From NCBI GenBank assembly GCA_037974335.1, contig CM075729.1, positions 104,394,799 through 104,458,798 of the forward strand: 64,000 nt of DNA, in the 5' to 3' direction. Position 1 is the first letter of the stretch; every line of letters begins with the position of its first letter. Below are positions 23,661 through 34,184 of the stretch, piece by piece. The stretch comes from Prionace glauca (lineage: Eukaryota; Chordata; Chondrichthyes; Carcharhiniformes; Carcharhinidae). The notes below the pieces were generated by a model. It saw nothing but the letters and a program-made list of their open reading frames with translations, was not told the origin of the DNA and did no database searches. The translations under genes and the position numbers were made by a program.

Positions 23661-24240
23661 GACCATGATGATTAAAATACTGTTAGACCTCTCGGGCTTC
23701 CTCTGCCCACCACATGTCCTTCATCTTGCGGATTTCTCTTTGGGTGTCAGTCTTCAGCTTTTGAATATTGGTTTCTTAGGTTGTTCTGCCAAGTAATGAA
23801 GGCTGGTTGTTTTTGTTCCAGGGAGTCACATATTTCAGCGTCATATTCATTGCGCCAGTCCTAGTGATGATGTTGCTCGAACCCAGTAGTTTGGACACAG
23901 GAGTTTAGTACAGCTGACTTTATTTTGATCCCACTGTTCAGGAATTGAGTTGGATGTGTGAAGATTTCCCAGATTGTCCATGAACTGCTTCTGGAATTCC
24001 TCTCTTCAGTTGGGCTGTTTTAGAGCTGAGACATTGATCTTCTTCCTCTTGGACTTTTGGGACTTATGTTCTTATGATGTGTTGGTGCTGGATGGATATT
24101 CATCACTGATTCAATAAGTTGATGATCTTTCTCCACATGGATCGAATGATATAGACATCATTGAGAACTATGAATTGGCTTTGGACCTTCCAGAGGAACT
24201 TCCAACATGGTCTTTGTTGCCAGAAATATCCAAGAAAAAT
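23661..24240. other. Unassigned sequence containing the first copy of a diverged direct repeat
   Basis: No gene is recognised. The segment 23,888-24,030 is repeated in the same direction, with divergence, at 24,746-24,881 (shared core GGACACAGGA and ATCCCACT). Confidence 0.5.
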
Positions 24241-24490
24241 GTTGAGAACAACATCAGGAACTCTTCACTACAATCATCATCGTGACCAAAACATTTGACT
24301 CAGTAAATCATGACGCTCTGTGGATTTGCTCCAATGATTTAGAAGTCCAAGAAACTTCATCACAATCCTGCAATTGCTTCATGATTATTTGACTGTTACT
24401 GTCTTTGAGTGGGAAATCTAAAACAGAAATCTTCAAAATTTGGACTGATGTCAAGCAAGGCTGTGTGATAGCCTGTAAGGGGATTTTCCT
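24241..24490 (+). mobile_element. LINE reverse-transcriptase fragment, non-CR1 family
   Basis: Plus-strand translation includes TKTFDSVNHDALW and TDVKQGCVIA, which match RT motifs of the type KAFDTVNREALW and VKQGCVLAP. It differs from the CR1 form (QKAFDKVPH). A later part of the same RT type is at 26,100-26,380, and a C-terminal fragment of what may be the same family is at 57,880-58,403. Confidence 0.6.
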
Positions 24491-25190
24491 GGGGGGCTTC
24501 CCTCTGTTGCCATATATTGAGCTAATAATTGCCATATACTGAGTTAATACAAAGCCTTGCAAGAGACAGTATGCAGATAAAGATGTTCTTTATTTGACCA
24601 ATACGCATTGGGAGAGACAGCCAGAAGATTCAAAGTTCTCTCTGACATTACGTTACATGTGTAAGACAGATATACCTTTTCAAAGGTTCGTTTCTCCCAC
24701 CCAAACTGTTATCCAAAGTGGATGATCCAATTACATTAATAATGGTCTGGACACAGGAATTTAGGACAGTGACTTTTTGATCCCACTATTCAAGAATTGA
24801 GCTGGATTTGTGAACATTTCCCCGATTATCCATGAGCTGCTCCTGGAATTTCTCTCTTAGTCGGGCTGCTTTAGGGCTGAGAATTATGAATTCATTGGTT
24901 AATCGGACCAGGAAGTTCTCCCCCCTCCCATTGCCTAGCAACCTTACATAAATCCAGTAAGTTCAAGGATTGCCCTCACCACCTGAAAACCATGGGAACA
25001 GAGAGAGTCGTTTTGCTCTGCCTGCTAGCTATTCCTTGTAGTAAAAGCTAAATATGTCAATCCACTGCCACCACAAGCTAAATGCCTCTAATCATTTTAA
25101 AACAATGGCAGCTTGCAGATCTAGAGTCTCTTACTGATAAAAGTGAATAAATTCTATACCTTATTTCCAAAGAATGTGACCTGTCCACTT
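24491..25190. other. Unassigned sequence with the second copy of a direct repeat
   Basis: It contains 24,746-24,881, the second copy of the repeat at 23,888-24,030. No gene is seen, and the remainder is not recognised. Confidence 0.4.
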
Positions 25191-25379
25191 CTGTTTGTTT
25201 CCCATTATGCTTTGGAGTAGAGTAGACTGCATCTTGGAGAAAGCTTACAAGACATTTAAAATCTACAATACTTATTCAAATTTCTCTACCAAAAAATGTG
25301 TCTATGCAGACAATGCAGTCACACTGATCAGAAATGTGTTTGAAGGCTCAACTCCAGGAAGTGCTGTGGAAGATTGGAG

Positions 25380-25570
25380 GAACCGATGCCCCATCAATGT
25401 CTTCACACTGATAAGAGACTTTTCAGATGCTCTCGCTGTAGGACTGAGTTCAGACAATCATCTCAACTCACTGTAAACCAGCACACTGATGTTGGGGAGA
25501 GGCTATTCACTGCTCAGTGTGTAGGAAGGGATTTATCTGTTTACCCAACCTATTGACAGACCTGAGAGTT
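25380..25570 (+). pseudogene. Isolated zinc-finger relic
   Basis: One plus-strand stretch reads RLFRCSRCRTEFRQSSQLTV then a degraded linker (HTDVGERLFT) and the start of another finger. The linker type HTGERLF differs from the neighbouring genes, so it may come from another finger subfamily. Confidence 0.6.
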
Positions 25571-25589
25571 CAATTGTAATTACTGAGAT

Positions 25590-25955
25590 CGGATTCTTCT
25601 GTTAGTAACATCCAGGAAACATATAAGATGATTAGAGGTTTAGATAGGGTGGATAGTAATAGCCTTTTTCCTCTGATGGAGAAATCTAGCACGAGGGGGC
25701 ATGGCTTTAAATTAAGGGATGGTAGTTATAGGACGGATGTCAGGGGTAGGTTCTTTACCCAGAGGGTGGTGAGGGATTGGAATGCCCTGCCTGCTGCAGT
25801 TGTAAATGCGCCTAGTTTGGGGGCGTTTAAGAGATCCGTGGATAGGTTTATGGACGAAAAGGGATTGGTTTAGGTTAGTGGGTCATTGTTTTGTAACTGG
25901 TTGGCGCAACATCGTGGGCCGAAGGGCCTGTTCTGCGCTGTAATGTTCTAATACC
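25590..25955 (+). mobile_element. CR1-type LINE 3' end
   Basis: Open C-terminal frame (MIRGLDRVDSNSLFPLMEKS and following) to a stop at 25,873, then a 3' UTR with GGCGCAACATCGTGGGCC and GCTGTAATGTTCTA. Same subfamily as 29,995-31,135 and 45,356-45,735. Confidence 0.85.
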
Positions 25956-26099
25956 TTCTTATAATATACATGAGGCGCTTTGTGATTTCTTATTGTGAAT
26001 ACAAGGCACACCATGATCTCTATTCTAAACTAGTCTACTTTGTTTTGATAGTCTTCAAAATCCCAGTGGTTTCTGTCTCCTTATCTACATCACCCCCAT

Positions 26100-26380
26100 T
26101 CTATTTATAATTGACCTGACAGTGACTATTCACTGAATCAAAGATCAACTTCCCTCTGATGACAGTATTAAATACTGTCTTGCTGGGAAACTCATTTACT
26201 TCAGTCACGTCAATGCCAAAACTAAACTGACCACCATAGCTAGACATGATCTACAGTTTGTAAATGGCTGCAATGCCGTTGTCTGCTCTGCGACAGATTT
26301 CAAACATCTCTCCATCTCTTCAATGACGGAAACGAGCTTCATCCTGTGCACCTAAAGATTGGTATCATTTCTGACCATCA
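26100..26380 (+). mobile_element. LINE reverse-transcriptase fragment, non-CR1 family
   Basis: The translation YFSHVNAKTKLTT followed by LQFVNGCNAVVC matches the RT segment before and at the YADD box of the same LINE type as 24,241-24,490, in degraded form. Confidence 0.5.
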
Positions 26381-26384
26381 GGAT

Positions 26385-26900
26385 TGGGAGACAAACTAAA
26401 GCATAGGGATTTTAAACAAACTTTTGTCTGTAGCATTCTGAGAGAGTTTCCCCTGATCTAAGTGTGTTATTAAAGTGAACCAGCTCTCAGTACGTGTAGA
26501 ATCAAACCCTGCTTTAATTGGTGATATGAATTATAGACAGATCCTTTTCAGGTGACAGGTGTTTGACTGATACCATGGGTAATGTTTATACTCTCCTGTC
26601 TGGGAGGACTACTATCCTGAATATAATAAGGGAGTAGGGATTAGTTTCTACTGATTTGAGTTCCCTCAGCCCATCATGACACACTGTTTTAACAGTATAC
26701 GTTCACCTTACACTCTTCCACAATTCATTTCAGGTTCTGGGAAAGATCTTGAGGCACTTTCAAATTCTTTGTTATTTTGATTGATTCAGAATTTGGTGCA
26801 AATTGCTAAATGAAGGTTAAGGCAAAGTCATCATTGTCCCAGATGACCATAAGCTGCTGTCCCGTTTGAGGATGGTGGTGATTTAACCTGAGGATCAGCA
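26385..26900 (+). repeat. Copy of the zinc-finger-gene 3' flank
   Basis: Matches 44,550-44,990 (same strand) and 16,990-17,590 (inverse). It lies downstream of ZNF-F and supports a third duplicate of the gene unit. Confidence 0.75.
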
Positions 26901-26977
26901 CACTTCAGGCAAGGAGCTAGGTTGTGAAGGCGGGCCTTTATGAATAACCTCAGTTGGTATGGGAATTGTTGGCATCA

Positions 26978-27092
26978 CTTAGAACATAGAACATAGAACA
27001 TTACAGCGCAGAACAGGCCCTTCGGCCCACGATGTTGCGCCGACCAGTTACAAAAACAATGATCCACTAACCTAAACCAATCTCTTAAATCA
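26978..27092 (-). mobile_element. CR1-type LINE tip (3' end)
   Basis: About 115 bp: a tail of ACATAGA repeats, then GCGCAGAACAGGCCCTTCGG and the following UTR. It ends where an oppositely oriented CR1 starts at 27,093. Confidence 0.8.
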
Positions 27093-27748
27093 GCCTCGCA
27101 GGTGGAGGATGTGGTCAAGAAGGCGTATGGTGTACTGGCCTTCATTAATCGAGGGATTGAGTTTAGGAGTCGGGAGGTAATGCTGCAATTTTATAAGACC
27201 CTTGTCAGGCCCCACTTGGAGTACTGTGCGCAGTTCTGGTCGCCTCACTCTAGGAAGGACGTAGAAGCTATTGAATGGGTACAGAGGAGATTTACAAGGA
27301 TGTTGCCTGGATTGGGAGGCATGCCTTATGAAGATAGGTTGAGGGAGCTGGGACTCTTCTCCCTGGAGAGACGAAGGTTGAGAGGCGGCCTGATAGAGGT
27401 TTATAAAATGTTGAGAGGAATAGATAGGGTGGATTCTCAGAGGCTATTTCCCCGGGTTGAAATGGTCACTATGAGAGGACACAGATTTAAGGTGCAGGGA
27501 GGCAAGTACAGAGGTGATGTTAGGGGTAAGTTTTTCACTCAGAGGGTGGTGAGTGAATGGAATCGGCTGCCATCAGTGGTGGTGGAGGCAAACTCACTGG
27601 GGTCTTTTAAAAGACTTCTGGATGAGTATATGGGATTTAATGGGATTGGGGGTTATAGATAGGTCTATGGATTGGTAGGTATTGATGTGATCGGCGCAAC
27701 TTGTAGGCCAAAGGGCCTGTTTGTGTTGTAGTGTTCTATGTTCTAAAA
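27093..27748 (+). mobile_element. CR1-type LINE 3' half
   Basis: Open frame 27,102-27,662 covers the C-terminal region (VVKKAYGVLAFINRGIEFRS and LEYCAQFWSPHSRKDVEAI) to a natural stop. The 3' UTR ends TGTAGTGTTCTATGTTCTA. Little decayed, so a relatively young truncated copy. Confidence 0.9.
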
Positions 27749-27865
27749 CATAGTTGTGGGTTCAAGTCCAACTCCAGATGGATTATTCCATGAAAATGGA
27801 TTAAAGTTGCTGTCAAGGCCACACAAATAATTTCTCAGACTCTTGAGCTTCCTGTACAAACCCCA
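27749..27865 (+). mobile_element. SINE fragment (tRNA-like B box)
   Basis: Contains GTGGGTTCAAGTCCAACTCC, a B-box-like promoter element, followed by SINE-type body text. The A-box part is missing. Confidence 0.45.
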
Positions 27866-28440
27866 CCCACCACCTATTGAAACACAAACATGTAAAATAA
27901 GTGAAGAAATTATATTGTAGATGCTTACACACTGCATTGATCATGAAATCAATCATATCACAATGTACCAACCTTAAATAAAACTGCTAAAATTGGTCAG
28001 ACTATTTCTGAAAATGTTTGCTTTAGTGAAACCCCTTGACAAATTTGCAACAACTGCAAATGCACACAGTGGTCAAGAGTTTACACTAGTTTGTGTTGGT
28101 TTTGACAGTGTATTCAACTGAAATTGACCATGTCAGGAATTTTAAATGCCACTTATGTCAACTTTAAACTGAACTTTTATGAACATTAAAAATGGTTTGT
28201 TAAACTGCATCCAGGAAATGACCATGGCCCCATTTCGGAGTGATGAATGTGGTGAGTTTCTGCTGATTGTGCCTGTTTGAGGTGGCTCTTCAAATTACAC
28301 TCAGGGGTTTGGGCGTTCAAACGCCAACAGTCAAAGTCGTATTCATGACTCCAGTCTACATGCTGTGACCAGCAATTATTTCAGTAAACTACTGGCCCAC
28401 AGATAATAGTTCATTTCATCTAAGTCAATAAAAAGCACAC
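27866..28440. other. Unassigned sequence
   Basis: No gene or known repeat recognised. Confidence 0.3.
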
Positions 28441-28444
28441 CCCA

Positions 28445-28730
28445 TTCCACGGGTAGCACAATGGTTAGCACTGCTGTTTCACAGCTCTAGGGGCCTGGCT
28501 TCGATTCCCAGTTTGGGTCATTGTCCGTGTGCAGCTTACACATTCGCCTTGTATATATATGGGTTTCCTCCAGGTGTTCCGGTTTCCTGAGATGCGTAGA
28601 TTAGAGAGATGAGTGGGTAACTATGGAGGAACATGGGGGTAGGGCCTGGGTGGGATTGTGGTCGGTGCAGACTTGATGGGCTGAATAGCCTCTTTCTGTA
28701 CTGTAGGGATTCTATGATTCTAAATAATTA
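28445..28730 (+). mobile_element. HE1-like tRNA-headed SINE
   Basis: Head with GTAGCACAATGGTTAGCA (A-box region) and GCTTCGATTCCC (B box), a conserved body (GGGTTTCCTCCAGGTGTTCC), and a CR1-like 3' end (GGCTGAATAGCCTCTTTCTG, then TTCTATGATTCT). Nearly full length. Confidence 0.85.
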
Positions 28731-29345
28731 TTTCACATTGTCATTACATTAATAATGAAACTATTACTAAAGGTTTTCCTTTGTTTTGTCATATTTGGGA
28801 AAATTAAAAATGTGAACTTTCTTTCTATGATTCTCAAGTTTATAATGCTGGAACAGAGAGGACCAGGAAAGGACGGTTGGAGATGACAAGGAGAGAATTG
28901 AAAAGGGCAGATAGGAGGAACGATAAAGAGATACAATGAGGTAGGAAAATGGGTGAGATGGAAAAGGGAGGAAGAAAGAGTGGAGTAAAGATGTATCAAA
29001 GAGAAAAACAGGAATGATGGGCATGAGGGGAAGGAGAGTTAAGTGGAAGAATGGAGGTGGAAACCAGAGGAGAGCAAGTTAATCTCTCAGTCCCTGAGGA
29101 TTCAATATTTTCTCCCTTCACTGTTCCTCCCTCTGCTGCACTTGTCTGGTGCCACTCCCTCCTATGTCCCTCTCTCCTGTCCATGTGCTGATCTCACCAC
29201 TGCACATCATCGCTTCTTTTCATGCTGTGGGTCTTACTCTTTTGATCTACTGTCAGACATATCCTAGGCTACACATACCACACTGATGTTGTCAGCTTGA
29301 AAGTCTCCAAGGATGAAGAATGAATGCTATTCCCACACTAGAAAT
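28731..29345. other. Non-coding sequence; right part duplicated at 39,100-39,474
   Basis: No gene is seen. The segment 29,080-29,345 (for example TGTCCATGTGCTGAT and GCTACACATACCACACTGAT) matches 39,170-39,474 in the same orientation and contains the empty counterpart of a CR1 insertion site. Confidence 0.6.
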
Positions 29346-29985
29346 CTCTGTTAAACATTTACCAGAAGAACCAAGACAGCTGCTGTAATAAGTAAGGTTT
29401 AGTTCAAATGGTTCAATGACAAACTTAAATCCCCACCAGATCTGCTGCTCAAAGTTGCCTCTCTTTCATTGATCAGTTTCCCAAGCTTCAGGAACTCATG
29501 TTACCCCAGAAATATTTGCCGCAATTTGAATTTTAAACAATGTTTTATGTGGTGTGTAAGATGGTTACTGCTTCAAACTTTATTTACAAATGCTGACATC
29601 AGAGGTTACATTAATACACAATGTACAGTGTATAAAGGGATTGATCCAAACATCTCCCTGGTCAAAAAAAATCTATCATTTACAAGTTATAGAGTCAAAT
29701 TTCAGAAATTTATCACCTCTCCTGCTCGAGGCTTGTAAGATCTGCCCAAGGCCAACAAGAATGCTATTCTGCGAGCCTTGCCCACCTCAATTCTGGGGTG
29801 GGCGAGGCAGCAAAATTCTGGCCACAGAGTTTTACAGAACAGAAAGAGACCCTTCGCCCATTGTGAAAACACCAGCCATCAAGCACCTATCTATTTTAAT
29901 CAATTACTCACATAGTCCATAAAGAAAATGTTCATACGAGTAAAAATGTATTTGTTACTTTAAGTCTGTTCCAATTTCCTCTCTT
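29346..29985 (+). repeat. Orphan copy of the zinc-finger-gene 5' flank
   Basis: The part at 29,346-29,520 matches 40,350-40,540 upstream of ZNF-D (CTGCTGCTCAAAG and CAGTTTCCCAAGCTTCAGG). The sequence 29,505-29,660 and 29,900-29,985 matches the reversed 12,100-12,380. Only the CR1 and fossil elements follow on the plus side, so no finger array uses this copy. Confidence 0.7.
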
Positions 29986-29994
29986 CATACACAC

Positions 29995-31135
29995 ATAGAA
30001 CATAGAACATTATAGCGCAGAACAGGCCCTTCGGCCCACGATGTTGCGCCGACCAGTTACAAAACAATGACCCACTAGTCTAAACCAATCCCTTTTCGTC
30101 CATAAACCTATCCACAGATCTCTTAAACGCCCCCAAACTAGGCGCATTTACAACTGCAGCTGGCAGGGCATTCCAGTCCCTCACCACTCTCTGGGTAAAG
30201 AACCTACCCCTGACATCAGTCCTATAACTACCCCCCCTTAATTTAAAGTCGTGCCCCCTCGTGCTAGCTTTCTCCATCAGAGGAAAAAGGCTATCACTAT
30301 CTACCCTGTCTAAACCTCTAATCATCTTATATGTTTCAATAAGGTCCCCTCATAGCCGCCTTCTTTCCAGCGAAAACAACCCCAAATCTCTCAGTCTCTC
30401 CTCATAGGATCTCCCCTCCATACCAGGCAACATCCTGGTAAACCTCCTCTGCACCCTCTCCAAAGCCTCCACATCCTTCCTGTAATGTGGGGACCAGAAC
30501 TGCACACAAAATTCCAAGTGTGGCCACACCAGAGTTGTGTAGAGCTGCATCATGACGTTGCGACTCCTAAATTCAATCCCCCTACCAATAAACGCCAAGA
30601 CACCGTATGCCTTCTTAACAACCTTATCTACTTGATTCCCAACTTTCAGGGATCTATGTACACATACAGCTAGATCCCTCTGCTCCTCCACACTATTCAA
30701 AGTCCTCCCGTTAGCCCTATACTCAACACATCTGTTATTCCTACCAAAGTGAATTACCTCACACTTCTCCACATTAAACTCCATCCGCCACCTCGCAGCC
30801 CAGCTCTGCAACCTTTCTAAGTCACCCTGCAAACTATGATACCCTTCCTCACAATCTACCACACCTCCGACTTTGGTGTCATCAGCAAACTTACTAATCC
30901 ACCCAACTATACCCTCATCCAGATCATTAATAAAAATTACAAACAGCAGTGGCCCCAAAACAGATCCCTGAGGCACACCACTCGTAACCGAACTCCATGA
31001 TGAATATTTACCATCAACCACCACCCTCTGTCTCCTATCTGCTAGCCAATTCCTGATCCAATTACCTAGATCACCCCCAATCCCATCTGCAAACATAACC
31101 TTTAAAGTGTTCAGATCTTCTTCTGGTACATTTGT
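29995..31135 (-). mobile_element. CR1-type LINE, reverse transcriptase to 3' end
   Basis: The minus-strand frame 31,153-30,350 holds GVPQGSVLGPLLFVIFINDL and KFADDTKVGG, then LEFCVQFWSPHYRKDVEAL. A further frame (30,325-30,080) carries the C-terminus after one frame break at about 30,340. The 3' tail begins at 29,995. Subfamily as 25,590-25,955. Confidence 0.9.
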
Positions 31136-31139
31136 GAGT

Positions 31140-32960
31140 TGTTGGCTGTTCATCTGGTGTCTGCTTGTTCCTGAAGTAATACTGACTCTCTGGGGAATGT
31201 TGTTACTTTGGTGAGTGTTTTGCTAAGGTAATTGTCGTTGCTGATCCATTGAATTTATTGGGGAGAGGTTGCCCTCTGAGACTGGTCATTCAGTTTCTTG
31301 CTCAGCCTTATCAAAGTGAAATTTGTCTTCCTATTGTTTGACTTTGATCTCGTTACTCATTACTGTTACTACTTCTGGCTTCAGTGGTTTTAGCTATTGG
31401 AAGAGAAGTCTGGGTCCAGCATGACATTTATCACTGGACTGGACACATTTCAATGCTTTCAGTAGATGTGTTTCTCCACTTTAATATTACCCTCTACACA
31501 TCAGTGCTGGGTCTGGTCAATTTTTTTTTGCACCCTTTTGCAATTTTCACTGCTCCTTAGATTTTCCGTTTGACTGGGGTTAGTGTAGAGATTATGTGTA
31601 GTGCTGAATTTTCCAGTCATTCATCAAGTGTCCTTCACTTGTGAATTGAGGGCCATTGTTACTCATCACAATGTCAATAATGACAACTAAAGTATGTTTT
31701 AAGGCGTTCTACAGTCTCATTAGTCACCATTGATGTCAGCTGGTCTAATTCCAAGTAGTCTGAATAGTAGTAAACTGTGACAAGATGATCACTTCCAGTG
31801 AGAGTGAAGAGGTCTACTCCCAGCTTCATCCATCGTCTGTCTGGGATGTCATTAATCATGGGCAACTATTTATTTTGCTGAGCTTGATCTTTGTTACAAG
31901 CACCACACTGGCTGATGAGGTCCTTAATCTAATTTCTTATGTTTGACCAGTACAACCCTTTTCTTTCCTTCCTCAGACTAGACTCGATTCCTTGATGGTT
32001 TGTACGGATATGTTTCAGCATCTTTTTTTTCTCATCTCTTTAGGGATAATGACCTCAGTTCCGTTGCCCAAGTTGCCATCTTGGGTGATCACTTTATCAC
32101 TGTTTGCCCAAAATTCTCTTGCAGCAACACATCTGTCCTTGAAGGTTTCAGGCCATCCTCTCATCACAATTTCCTGTAAACATTTGAAGAGTTGTATCTC
32201 ACTGATGTGGTTTGCTTGATCCAAGCAAGATACTTGTATATCAGATTCAGTGGCTGGAACTCTACCACCTCGCCTGTACTGGAATTGAAGTGGGTGAGGT
32301 TCACAGAATGAAATCTCCGTTGGCCTCAGACGGGATTTTATGATCTCACCCGAGCAATACTGTAAAATCCTGCTGGGGGTTTCTGCTGGGTTGAGGATTC
32401 CAGAGCATGTTGTACTATTGCTTCTTGTTGAATCGGGAAGATTTCATGCTCTGTACCAGCATCATCACTTTCTCCAAAGAGAGTGCAGCTCTCCACAGCA
32501 AGTTGGTGATGTATATCTACTTCCCTTGCTGTTATTTCTCTTTCAAATGATATTCCTGCAATTGAAGTCACATCCTTTGGAGCAGACAGAAGCAGTTTGA
32601 GAAAGATACTTTGAAGTGACTTGCGGTCAGACTCTACCATCACTTTCTCTCTCTCAAACAAGTACTAGTTGAAATGCTTTCAATTAAAAATGATATCCAG
32701 GCAATGCACAGCATTGTTCAATTTGTGTTAATGCTCTGGATAGAAACACAACTGATTGTCCTTACTGCATGAGGATTGCTCCAAGTCGTGTTTCACTGGC
32801 ATCTCACCGCAGGGGACTTCATCATTGACATCACAGTACCTAATACCACTGCACATATTTTGCAGTGAGCTTATGTAGAGATTCACACTCTGATGACAAA
32901 TTGCGTAAAAACTGGGTTAGGTTGTCTGCATATGGGTTCAGTTATGTTCCAGGGGGACCA
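31140..32960 (-). mobile_element. Fossil Ty3/Gypsy LTR-retrotransposon (internal part)
   Basis: Minus-strand protein remnants in order: reverse transcriptase/RNase H region (about 32,960-32,300), the segment between RNase H and integrase (about 32,224-32,015) and an integrase remnant (about 31,865-31,674). The order fits the Ty3/Gypsy class. The element is broken many times, lacks gag and has no recognised LTRs at its own ends, so it looks old. An LTR-like fossil lies close by at 33,203-34,021 but is separated from it by zinc-finger sequence. Confidence 0.75.
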
Positions 32961-32984
32961 ACAAATACCTTATTATAGGGTATC

Positions 32985-33202
32985 TTCCCTGTGCCAATGC
33001 ATTAATGGACTAGGAGATATGCTGTTTTGTCATACAGCTCACGCCTGAATGGTTTCTCTCCTTGATGAATTTACTGGTGCTTCGAGAGATTTGGGGAGGG
33101 GGAATGCCATAACACAAATGTCGTGCCCTAAGAGTTTCTCTCGTGAGAATTCTCTGGTGGCCCAGAAGGGTTAAAAGTGTTTCACAAACCTCTGTTAGGG
33201 AC
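32985..33202 (-). pseudogene. Relic fingers of the ZNF-C tail
   Basis: Degraded C2H2 text on the minus strand (VCETLLTLLGHQRILTRE and a second remnant with KFIKERNHSG in a shifted frame). It continues the relic at 34,022-34,184, the two having been separated by the LTR-like fossil. Confidence 0.6.
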
Positions 33203-34021
33203 CAGATCAGAAGCTCCAAGTTATATTATGAAGTTAACCTAGATCCCAGCCTTTTTTTTTATTTTGGTATTCAGGTAACCATAAGGTATTCTGCTCCTGG
33301 TATGTCCTGATTAACCCACTATGAAGCTTTTATTAAAATAGACTTTACATGACAACACAGTTAAAATATAAATAACTTTTACCAATTGAAGTACTTGAAC
33401 ATGACAAGATGTTAACAAGACAAGTTCTTAACCGCCAACTATTTCTGTAGTTCCAATGTAAGCAATATCCCCACGTACATAAATTCCTCTTCAGAATCAG
33501 CGAGCACAGAAAACATACAAGCTTCCGCAGGGCTTAGGTTGCCAGCATGTTAACACCTCTGAACAGAGATACAGAATGACATCTGTCTTCTGACTCCCAT
33601 ATAGCCTCCAGAGAAAGATCTATCTTCAACAGCAGAATTTCAGAGAAAGAGATTTATTTTCTGGCAGGTCCCAGTCTCCTAATCCGGAGAGAGAAAGAAA
33701 TACACCTCTAACAATTTCCAGCAGCATCTGACTTGGTTTCTCTGTGTATACCTAGTCCCACTCCTTCACCTGATTTTTCCTGTCAATCAACCAAATGAAC
33801 CCCCACTCTGAAAAATCCCAGGGGAAAACTTTAAAATAACAATTGCATTAGCCTTGATTAAAACAAACACTCTAGCAATTGGGATCAATATGCTGCTGCA
33901 GTAACCACAGGGGTTGCCAGTTACAGACAAACCACAACCGGTTAATAGAACTCACTGCTAAAAAAAATCCTGCACAAGAAACATAACATAAATATATTTC
34001 TTAAAGGCACAGTATTGTCAT
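33203..34021 (-). mobile_element. Solo LTR-like fossil, about 0.82 kb
   Basis: On the minus strand the segment starts TGACAATACTG and ends GGTCCCTAACA, giving TG...CA ends. It has an AATAAA signal near 33,330. It has no coding content. It lies inside relic finger coding sequence: one half of a finger is on each side. The short flanking duplication is not clean, so the insertion is probably not recent. Family not determined. Confidence 0.6.
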
Positions 34022-34184
34022 ACTTCACACTTGAAAGGTTAGTCTACTGTGTAGCTCAACTAAAGGAACAGGAGGCTCAATGACCTCAAGAATGATTTCA
34101 CACATTGTACATGTAAATGTGTTGATGTGCACAGAAGCTCAATGTGTCAGAGAATGATTTGTTGCTGACCTTGCTCCTAAATGG
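34022..34184 (-). pseudogene. Relic finger sequence after the ZNF-C stop
   Basis: After the stop that ends ZNF-C, finger text continues (FRSKVSNKSFSDTLSFCAHQ), showing that the ancestral array was longer than the present open frame. Confidence 0.65.

Noticed and set aside
28445-28520. tRNA gene
   Set aside because: A-box and B-box text is present, but the sequence is a SINE head repeated several times in the window, without an intact cloverleaf.
31140-34021. A single Gypsy element comprising the internal fossil and the LTR-like fossil
   Set aside because: Relic zinc-finger coding sequence at 32,985-33,202 lies between them, so they are not contiguous parts of one insertion.
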